Of a stretch of 64,000 nt of DNA, positions 55,945 through 64,000 are shown one piece after another. Location: contig JAOTON010001898.1 in the NCBI GenBank assembly GCA_034440635.1, positions 1,664,001-1,728,000 on the forward strand, in the 5' to 3' direction. The notes under the pieces are model-generated. The model was not told where the DNA came from. It did not search any database and saw only the letters and a list, made by a program, of their open reading frames with translations. The first letter of the stretch is position 1. The number at the start of each line of letters is the position of its first letter. This stretch comes from Lepas anatifera. Lineage: Eukaryota; Arthropoda; Thecostraca; Lepadidae. The position numbers and the translations under genes were made by a program.

Positions 55945-58805
55945 TTGACAGTTTGATATTGGGGGCGTTCTAGGACACATCGACCAGGCACCACCTGGAT
56001 TGTACATAGCATAGTCTCAGATTTCGTTCTTACTTCGTACACGGGGTTATCAGAGGCATAGAATTCAGATTTGAGAATATTTTTTTCTCAAAATAAGTCT
56101 TTCGGAGTTACAGTATGCTAAAAGCCGTGTAAATCCTTGTTTTTAGCAAAACATGGTGGCATACAATCATTATTTTCTATGTAGTCCTTCGTTAAGGATG
56201 CTCATTAAAAAGGTGATTGTATCTAAGATTGTTTTATCCAATTAAATAATTTATTTTAAAAAATCAAGTTTTTGAACATTTGTATTTTATTTTTTAAACA
56301 ATATTTTCTAGATGTGGCTAGTGATTCACCTTAAAATAACCTACTCAAAAATTTTTTTCCTTTGCCTGTGCTTTCTAATAGCATCAATTAAATTTTGCGT
56401 TCTTGACATTACGGGAAAAAAAAAATTAACGTCTAATCAGCCAAAGAGTGACGCCATGCGCGCGAAAATCGGCCGACCGGCACGCCTCACCGATAGCCGA
56501 CTGGCACTTCGACTAACCGACTACACGCACGCGTGTGGTGCTCGGTGGAGACTATGAGTTTGAAGTTTGTTGCTAGGGAAACATGCCTTTAAATAACAAC
56601 ATGGTATTGTGGAAATTTTCATAAGGGAAGGGTGTGTCGTTGACAAAAAATATTTTCTAGACTTTCTGTTTCTTTCATCTTTTGTTTTCGGCTTCGGTAA
56701 AGCTTCATTTAGAGTAAAGAACGGAAACAACATACGTTATAAAGTATATGTTTTGAGGCAAGGTGGAATGAATATTATTTAGGTATTGGGTGTAAGCGAA
56801 TTCATAGTTGAAGGGCTGTGTTATGACCAATAGTGTATTAGATTTAGTGGCATTTGGTTCGGTTCACCAGCAGAGGTGGCAGAGGAGGCTGAATCAATGT
56901 ACCAAAAACAGTTTTTATTTCTATTGAGGCATGAAAGTGACCTACTTTGCTTCACAACGGTAATAAGGAATTGAAAGCACGCAGCGAAGAATAAGCCAAC
57001 TTCAAAGGATCAGTTCGACCAAAAGACTATCTTTTATGACGGTAGTCCCGTCCAGCAGCGGCAATAAATGAGAAACATCGACTTCGGCTGGAACTGTTGG
57101 AGCAACCAGTGAGTTAGTCGATGATGATTGTGTCTCCGCAGCAAGCAGCTCTTCAGTAACTGCCTCCGGCTACTGTCTGGCTCTTCTTAAGCAATTGTGA
57201 CGTTTTCCGAATTTAAATTTACTCTGTCTTGTAAGTAGGCATCTTTTGTGGAGAACACTCGACGGGGTCAGTACCAGAGGTTCTGTTTTTGGTCCCCGTG
57301 TCCCGGAGCCGGGACGGGATGCTGGGCTCGGCCAGGACTTTACCGGGATCAACTATGGTTTGTACCGGGACCGTGGTGGGGCCTCTGAGAATTGGAGGGC
57401 GTAATAATCTGAACTGGGACCTGTGTTCCCTAGGGTCCATATTAGATTGAGATTAGTTAATTTTTAACCAATTACGTTAGTTTTCCCTTAGCATTTGAAG
57501 AAAAATAACCTAATATGTCTAACTGCGCACACACAAATTCTATTACTTAAGCCTATATGAGGCTGCTCATAAATGAATTTTTCCGGGATCAATGCGAGGA
57601 CCACGTTGGGTCTGGCCGGGACCATTTGAGGCCTGCTGGCGCCAGGACTGTCGCCGGGACCAGGAATCTAGAAAAAATAAATCCTCTAGTCAGCATAGTA
57701 AGTCCTCTTATCCCGTGGCATTCTACCACTCCTACGTCGCACAAAAGTTTGAACACCAACACCGACAGCATAAAACTGGCGTCCGAAACGAAGTAGCCAC
57801 CTTGAAACCATGCTTTATCTCCATTTGACGCCCAACTGCCCAAGTAACAATGTCATACTAACTGTGGAGGATGTGCTCCCAGCTTCATGAGCTGCGCACT
57901 GGACATCTGACACCTCGCGCGTGTCCTAAAGGCACTAACGCACGAACCGGGGTGGAGACCGCACAGCTGCGGCCAGGGTTCATCCGTGGTGGATTCGATA
58001 GTGTTTCAACACATAAAACAGACCAAGCTTGCACAAATGCACAAGTCTCTTCATTTTCAAAATCCAGATGTATGACTCAAATCCGTAATCCATTTTATGG
58101 GCAACGTTAAGATGTGGCGAGTGGTACACCCTTAACGGAATTCAAATTGCATTGATTTCACCCTTTTGTTGAACACGTGTTTTTCTGTTTTTATTTACCA
58201 CCTTTAATCACGATTGCAAGAGTTCATACGCTCCGAGTTAATCTACTGTCCGTGCCCACGCACCGGCGGCCGCACCGACGACGGCCGGCCAATTTTTTGC
58301 GCGCGTGGCGTTATTCTATGACTAATTACACATTGGTAAAGTATATAACGCAAAAGATTATTAACTTCACTAAACGGAGGAGATTTGGGTGCGCTCTTTT
58401 TCTATGAATACCTTTAACGTGAATTACTGGCCACACTATAAAAAAATCGTAGAAAAAGTGGTCAAAACATTCCCAAAAAATTTCAAATTTCGAATAAAAA
58501 ACGAGATGATTCAACCTTAGATGTTACAGGCTCAATTTAATCCCGTCTCATCTGAAGCTAAGAAATGGAAGTTAAGGCTGGAAATAATCGTTTTACATCA
58601 CCATGTTCTGACGAAATCGGCGATTTTCACGCTTTTCTTCAAGTTATAACTCCGAAACCGTACGTCTGAGGAAATAAATAATCTCAGATCAGGATTCCAC
58701 GCTCCTGACAACCCAGTAAACGAAATTGGAACGAAATCCGAGACTATGCTCTGTAGGGGCGTGGTCGATCTGTGCTGGAACGCGCCAATTGGTTTGACGC
58801 AATAT
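55945..58805. mobile_element. Old DNA element with inverted repeats of about 550 bp
   Basis: The left end (55945-56510) and right end (58235-58805) are diverged inverse complements. Paired landmarks are GCGTTCTAGGACACATCGAC/GCGTTCCAGCACAGATCGAC, CATAGTCTCAGATTTCGTTC/CATAGTCTCGGATTTCGTTC, GTGATTCACCTTAAA/GTAATTCACGTTAAA, and CGCCATGCGCGCGAAAAT with its partner near 58290. The 1.7-kb interior has no recognisable transposase, and no target duplication is clear. Long inverted repeats suggest a Mutator-like or similar non-autonomous element, unproven. Confidence 0.7.
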
Positions 58806-59640
58806 TTTTAGCACACTACTCTTCTAATAGGAAGCCAGGGGTGCCCTTCCATCCCCGCGTGGCCATCGAATGGTTTTATCCACATAACCAGAACAATTTT
58901 AGGATCATCAATCACCCCCCCACGCTTTTTGTCCAACAATTTCCTGATCTCAGTCAAAATGGGAGTAAACCGTAAATTTGCATAACCAGCCGCTGCGGAA
59001 GGCAACGAGGAGCCCAAATTCGATAAGTTTTTGGTACTAACGTGGAAAGTTTGCTGCCAGCATCAGGTTAAAGTTAGGCTGGCCCCCTCACTTTTTTGCC
59101 GGTGGCAACGCTTATATATGCTACCACCAAAAAATGAAAGGCTTAGCACTTCATACCGCCACACCAGCAACCAGTCTTACGCACTTTGACTACACCGTGT
59201 CCCGTCTTATCCACGAACGAACTCTTAGCGCTGACAACTGCGTGTGAAATGAGAGCATCATGCAATGCCACGGTATTGGCTGGGATGTGGGCTTCCGGTC
59301 GGATGGAACAGGATGTTTGATTGGTTGTAGGCCGGCGTTCTTCTCCAGCGTTGTGATTACTTGATGCTGAGGCTGCTTTGCCGGGATTTCCCGTAACTAT
59401 GCGCTTTGTTTCGTCTTCGCATGATGGAGTAGACAGCCACGGGTGGAAATTTTTTAACACAATTTTGTGGATTGCCAATTTGGGACCAGAAATAGAACAA
59501 AGTTATAATTATCGGGTGGTCTTTTGTCTTCTTTTCGTTAGACGAGTTGGTCAATTTTAAGTCATCTGTCTTTTTCACTGGTGGGGCAATTTCCGGGCAC
59601 TGGGGGGGAGAATTTCGGCCGACTGGGAGGCAAATGGCCC
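58806..59640. other. Unassigned sequence
   Basis: A 111-codon minus frame (59143-59478) contains KTGCWCGGMKC but matches no family I know. At 59585-59642 a GC-rich run ending GGCCCCCCAG-TTAA resembles ends of the TTAA elements, but it is not convincing. Confidence 0.3.
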
Positions 59641-59804
59641 CCCAGTTAACATGGTCGCTGACCGTTCGCCGCCGGGTCAGGACGTACTCCGCCCGCTCCG
59701 CTCCGCACGCACTCAGTGCTACTGTGTCCAGTGTAGCGAGGACCCAGCGCTGAACCGGTGACCATAGTGATTTTCGTGTGAGAAGCGTGGAGCGGGCGCT
59801 CGCC

Positions 59805-60884
59805 ATGGATAGAACCGATCTAGTGTACGCCATCAAGGAGGGAATGAAAGACCCAGTGGTTTTAAAATTTCTACAGGACCAGCTGGTGACTCCCATGATT
59901 GAGGAACAGAATCTCCCGGATAAACGACATCGAACAGCATAGCCGTAAGTCCAACATTACCATCAGCGGTCTCCTGAACATTCAGAGGAGTCAGTGATGG
60001 GACTCGTCATTGAACTGGCCAGGATTTTGGATGTCAACCTGTCCCCAGGCGAAATTGTTGCAGCGCACAGGATCGGACGAAAAAGCGAACAGTCGAGAAA
60101 ACACAGACCAGTAATCGTCCGATTTGTCACCTATGCTAAAAGGGACGAACTTTATCAGGAGAGGAAGAACCTCAGGGACGTCGTCCTGCCAAGAGACTCA
60201 GCGCTCACTCAGAGTATGGTGGAGAACGTATATATATCCGACAACTTAACACGGTACAACAGCGCACTCCTGTTTGCCTGCCGGGAGCTAAAGCGTGCTG
60301 AAAAGCTGACAGCAGCATGGAGTGATTCTGGACGAATCAAGGTCAAAGTTAACAACGGACCAACCAAGCCAATCCGCAGCGCAGCTGACCTCCGGGGACT
60401 CGTGGGTGACCACCCGGCCCTGGACGCGGCTGACGACATTCTGCATGGACGTCAGTCGTCGCTGGTCGCCCCCACCTGCGGGACGCTCGGATCGCCCATG
60501 ATCGCCCATCGGAGCACGGCCGGCCGCCAGCAGCAGCGGAACACTCCCCAAGGCATCAGGACTCTGAGGCAGCGCAGCAGACGAGGGGCTCACCCGAGGC
60601 ACAGTCCTCCCCTCCCTCGGAACCGGCCACCCCGAGTGTGTTTCGGCCGGGGGGCTCCACCCGTCCTGGTGGATCCGGATCCGCCGCCGCTCAAAGACAA
60701 TCACCGCCCATCGGCCCGTCCCCCGGGACTGGCCGACAGGAGAACCAGGGCGGCAGGCGCGGTCGTAGCGGTAAGTCACGAAAGTGATAACCAAGAATAC
60801 GTGAACAAAACCGCTGCCAACAACCGTGATGCCGGGGGAACCTCGTCTTCGGAGGTGATGTCTGTCTCAGATTGTGCTGGCTGA
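59805..60884 (+). pseudogene. LINE ORF1 protein, frameshifted
   Basis: MDRTDLVYAIKEGMKDPVV begins at 59805. Two frameshifts near 59910 and 59980 separate it from INDIEQHSRKSNITISGL and then from a long open part (59994-60884) with VAAHRIGRKSEQSRKHRPV and RDELYQERKNLRD. HRIGR followed by RPVIVRF is the wording of L1/CR1-type ORF1 nucleic-acid-binding proteins that coat the RNA. The tail is Pro/Arg-rich. Confidence 0.7.
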
Positions 60885-61729
60885 GATCGCCTCTGCAGTT
60901 TGACCCTACTGCTCCTGCTCTGCTGATGACTGCGCTGACGTGACGGACTCGGTCGGGCGGCGGGCACGCAACGCTAAGGTACTGTTGGAGAAATGCTAGA
61001 AATTGTGAATAGTTCTAAAAAAGTCGTAGATTTAAATGCAAATCAAAACTCCTTGAGATTGAAAATATGATGATGACAAAGAGAATATCAGAAGTGAGCG
61101 AAATATCGAATGCTTGTGCCTGCTGTTCTTTCTGAGACTGTACTGGCTCAGACACCCTCTGCGCCGAGACTGTACTGCACCTGTTGTGATGGCTGTGACG
61201 GCTGCGGGACCGGGAAGTGGACTCTGGTCGGCTCCACTGTACAGTCTGGATGAGTGGAGCCGCCCCACCGAGGTACCCCCGCTGCGCCTGTCCATTAGTT
61301 GCGGCTTACCACGGGCGGATTAAGGGCTCACCTAGCTTGTATTGTGTACACTTATGTATGTCCATCTGTTTCACAACTGCTGCCACCGCCTCGGTGGTGT
61401 CATCCATGCACTAATCGGCGACCTGCTGTATATAAGTCTTGCTTCTGTTCTGACGTTTAACAATCTGCTGGGGCCGCCTCTGCGGCGCGACCCGCCCCGT
61501 CTGCTGTGTGTCAGTCGCTCCGCGGTGCTACCCCGCCCGCCTGCACTCAGATCGGTGCTGTCTCGGCTGAGGTGGCACGCTCATGTCGTGGTAGCTGGCA
61601 TATCGTGGCAGGCTATCATGACATGGATCTCTTCTCATTATTCTGGTATAGTAGAGTTACAAGACATCGTGTTTATTTGAAATCAAAAGGTTTAGAAGTA
61701 ATATCCATTTAGGCTACGAAGCTTAAAAA
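60885..61729. other. Spacer between LINE ORF1 and ORF2
   Basis: Many short frames, with two copies of GAGACTGTACTG (61134, 61161) about 25 bases apart. No conserved protein recognised. Confidence 0.4.
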
Positions 61730-64000
61730 ATGTTGAACATGTGTTATGTCCTGGTTCATACCCTCAGAGACCGTGGCGAGTGCCCGCTCCGGACTATTGG
61801 CGGTCAACTGTATCACATGTATGTAGTGTCTCGAGCCGCGGCGCTGGTGTGCCGCACTCCACGCAGTTCTTTCCATTGTCATACTCATTCTACTGGAAAG
61901 GTGCTACTGCATGGTCCTCAACAATCTAAACTAATAAGTCTCTCTTCCCAAAATTACCTAAGCAGTTGGTGGTTCTTAAACATGTATCTTGATCTGGACA
62001 AAATTCTAAAAATAGGAGGGATAGAGTCAAATCCGGGTCCAAAAGACGATTCCAAAATAGCCCACGTCAACATTAACAGTATAACCAGTGAAAACCGAAG
62101 AGATGAGTTAGAAGAGTTCACAAGTTCTAATAAAATTCAAATTCTGGCTCTCACCGAAACTAAACTAGACTCCACCATACACGAAAGTCAATTTAAATTA
62201 AAACATTTTCAGCAACCTTTTGTGCGGCATAGAAACAGAAGAGGAGGTGGGGTAGCAATCTACTTTCATACCTCATTAGCGGCATCACGACTCCCTGACT
62301 TAGAAATTGGCAATGAAGAATGGATCTGGGCTAAGGTTAAATTTAGTACTATGACGATAATCCTATGTTGCGTCTACATACCTCCTGATCTTAGAGCTGA
62401 ACGCCTACAAGAATTTCTCGATCATTTCCACGAAAGTATAAGCATGGCTCAAATATATAATCCTGCATCTATAATAGTAACGGGGGATTTCAACGCTGGC
62501 AACACATATCTTAGCAGCAACTTTAACCACTCTCCGGTGTCAGCCTTTGAACGACAGTTAGAAATCACCGCAGAATCTTTGGGACTCTCACAGCTAATTA
62601 CAGAGCCAACTCGCCATCAGGATGCAACACAAAACCTTCGAGACCTTTGCTTTGTTTCCAACCCAGAAATTGTAACTGCCAGTGGAGTGCTGCCCTCATT
62701 TTCCAACCTGGATCATTTTCCCATTCATGTTTCTGTCAAGGCAACTATTCCCGATACCCCGTTACAAGAAAAGCAGGTCTGGGATTACTCACGACTTGAT
62801 GTGGAAAATCTTACCCATAAACTCTTACACACTAATTGGGATACTATCATAAACAATGAAATTGACACTGCAACCGCCTTATTCACATCCACACTGATAG
62901 AAGCAGCAAAAGATACAATTCCCATTAAGACCATATTCTCATGTAATAATAAACCCTGGATGACTAATGAACTCAAAAGACTAATGCGTAAACGTGACCG
63001 ACTATTCAAACACGCACAATCACGCCAGGCTAAAAGGGAAAGTGACAACGACGTTGATTGGAGTAGATGGAGGCAATGTAGGAATAAAGTAAACACAATG
63101 GTAAGAAAGCTCAAAGCTCAATGTTTTCACCGAGGCGCTAAATTACTCCTAGAAGAGAAGCACAACCCCCAAAAATATCACTCAATTGTTCGAAGAATGA
63201 CTGGGAAAAGTAAAGACTCATCCATTCCTCCACTGATCAGCCCTGAAGGAGTTTTGATAGAAAACGACACTGAGAAATCTGAAGCACTGAATACTTTCTT
63301 TGCTAAACAGTCAGACCTATTGAATGACGAGGACAAAGACATCAGAACTTCACCTAATGAACAAATTCCAAAACTTGAAATTCCAGTCATAACAGAATTT
63401 GAAGTACTCAATACCATTAATGGACTAAGCCCAAACAAGGCAACTGGACCCGACGAACTGCCAACTAAAATAATCAAACTGACTGCACTTCTGATCGCGC
63501 GACCTTTGGCCAGATTATTCAACAACTCGCTCCAACAAGGTGTATTCCCTTCATCATGGAAAATTGCTAACGTTAAACCCATATTTAAAAATAAAGGGAG
63601 TCCAGCCGAGATCAGTTCCTACAGACCAATTAGTTTACTATGTTGCCTTTCTAAAGTTTTTGAAAAAATAATGTTCAAAAGGATCTACCAGCACCTCACT
63701 GACCACGATTTACTAACAGAAAGACAGAGTGGTTATAGACCAGGTCACGGGACAAGACTCCAGCTATTCTACCTCACACATACTATGTACGAAACGCTTG
63801 ACAAAGGACGGGACCTGACAGTGCTTTACTTGGACATAAGTCGTTATTTTGAGAAAATTTGGCACAAGGGATTGCTTCATAAATGTGGACATGAATTCGG
63901 ACTTGATAACATTCTTCCATGGCTACGATCTTACCTGACAAACAGACGACAACGAGTTTTGATAAGAAATTCCAGCTCAGCGTTACTCCCACTGAAAGCC
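61730..64000 (+). CDS. LINE ORF2: 2A-like motif, APE endonuclease, reverse transcriptase (3' end beyond window)
   Basis: This plus-strand frame is open from ATG at 61730 (others at 61739, 61817, 61982) to the end of the window, about 757 codons, the longest in the window. The N-terminus is short and Cys/His-containing. MYLDLDKILKIGGIESNPGP ends at 62041 and is 2A-like. The endonuclease has HVNINSITSENRRDELEEF, LALTETKLD, RRGGGVAIYF, VTGDFNAGN and SNLDHFPIHV. A basic linker (PWMTNELKRLMRKRDRLFKH) follows, then RT with SYRPISLLCCLSKVFEKIM, LTERQSGYRPGHGT and LYLDISRYFEKIWHKGLLH. The usual FDK is FEK. The catalytic YADD would lie past the edge. Confidence 0.92.
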   Translation, partial: MLNMCYVLVHTLRDRGECPLRTIGGQLYHMYVVSRAAALVCRTPRSSFHCHTHSTGKVLLHGPQQSKLISLSSQNYLSSWWFLNMYLDLDKILKIGGIESNPGPKDDSKIAHVNINSITSENRRDELEEFTSSNKIQILALTETKLDSTIHESQFKLKHFQQPFVRHRNRRGGGVAIYFHTSLAASRLPDLEIGNEEWIWAKVKFSTMTIILCCVYIPPDLRAERLQEFLDHFHESISMAQIYNPASIIVTGDFNAGNTYLSSNFNHSPVSAFERQLEITAESLGLSQLITEPTRHQDATQNLRDLCFVSNPEIVTASGVLPSFSNLDHFPIHVSVKATIPDTPLQEKQVWDYSRLDVENLTHKLLHTNWDTIINNEIDTATALFTSTLIEAAKDTIPIKTIFSCNNKPWMTNELKRLMRKRDRLFKHAQSRQAKRESDNDVDWSRWRQCRNKVNTMVRKLKAQCFHRGAKLLLEEKHNPQKYHSIVRRMTGKSKDSSIPPLISPEGVLIENDTEKSEALNTFFAKQSDLLNDEDKDIRTSPNEQIPKLEIPVITEFEVLNTINGLSPNKATGPDELPTKIIKLTALLIARPLARLFNNSLQQGVFPSSWKIANVKPIFKNKGSPAEISSYRPISLLCCLSKVFEKIMFKRIYQHLTDHDLLTERQSGYRPGHGTRLQLFYLTHTMYETLDKGRDLTVLYLDISRYFEKIWHKGLLHKCGHEFGLDNILPWLRSYLTNRRQRVLIRNSSSALLPLKA

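Larger units (their letters stand above)
59640..64000 (+). mobile_element. Non-LTR retrotransposon (LINE C), two ORFs, runs off the window
   Basis: A CpG-rich leader (59640-59804) is followed by ORF1 (59805-60884, frameshifted), a spacer, and ORF2 (61730 to the edge, open). ORF1 and ORF2 are collinear and probably one element, but the 845-bp spacer leaves room for two adjacent insertions. The clade appears CR1/Jockey-like. Confidence 0.75.

Noticed and set aside
59143..59478. 111-codon minus frame ending in Cys-rich KTGCWCGGMKC
   Set aside because: The Cys pattern fits no zinc-binding family clearly and there is no supporting neighbour.
59585..59642. Right end of another tagged TTAA element
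   Set aside because: GC-rich run before TTAA is suggestive, but neither the CGAAAAACC motif nor a paired tag could be found.

Overview
This is eukaryotic DNA, almost certainly from a marine invertebrate. The evidence is small exons with GT-AG introns, CR1/Jockey-like LINEs, Penelope-like elements (PLEs), tRNA-derived SINEs, hAT-like and TTAA-inserting DNA transposons, and an axonemal dynein gene. The dynein implies motile cilia or flagellate sperm. A crustacean such as a barnacle would fit, but the sequence does not settle the species.

The one clear host gene is on the minus strand: 19 exons of an outer-arm beta-type axonemal dynein heavy chain, spread over 6662-43470. They encode about 990 residues in one unbroken, phase-consistent frame, from the end of AAA4 through the stalk, the microtubule-binding domain, AAA5 and the strut into AAA6. 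The N-terminal tail and AAA1-4 are not found in the 20 kb to the right. The last AAA6 and C-terminal exons are not found in the 6.6 kb to the left. Introns are packed with repeats.

Region by region: 1-6.6 kb holds a LINE (minus), a SINE-like unit and a 36-bp minisatellite. 6.6-43.5 kb is dynein exons and repeat-filled introns, including a second LINE (12.8-15.4 kb), a LINE RNase H fragment (18.6-19.5 kb), several TTAA-flanked elements of about 0.85-1.2 kb, a splice-donor minisatellite (33.0 kb) and a 3.8-kb fold-back (36.9-40.7 kb). 43.5-48.9 kb carries a LINE tail, a decayed Ty3-like gag and more TTAA elements. 48.9-55.3 kb is a giant palindrome of tandem PLEs bounded by (AT)n. 55.9-58.8 kb is an old element with long inverted repeats. 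59.7-64 kb is a plus-strand LINE whose ORF2 is open to the window edge and carries a 2A-like GIESNPGP motif.

The most unusual signal is a superfamily of TTAA-flanked, apparently non-coding elements with a shared terminal architecture. In most copies each end carries a short terminal motif followed by a GC-rich palindrome; the palindrome core matches between the two ends of one element but differs completely between elements, while the flanking inner motifs stay constant. Most copies also hold dense arrays of AGGTCA/TGACCT, the nuclear-receptor half-site.
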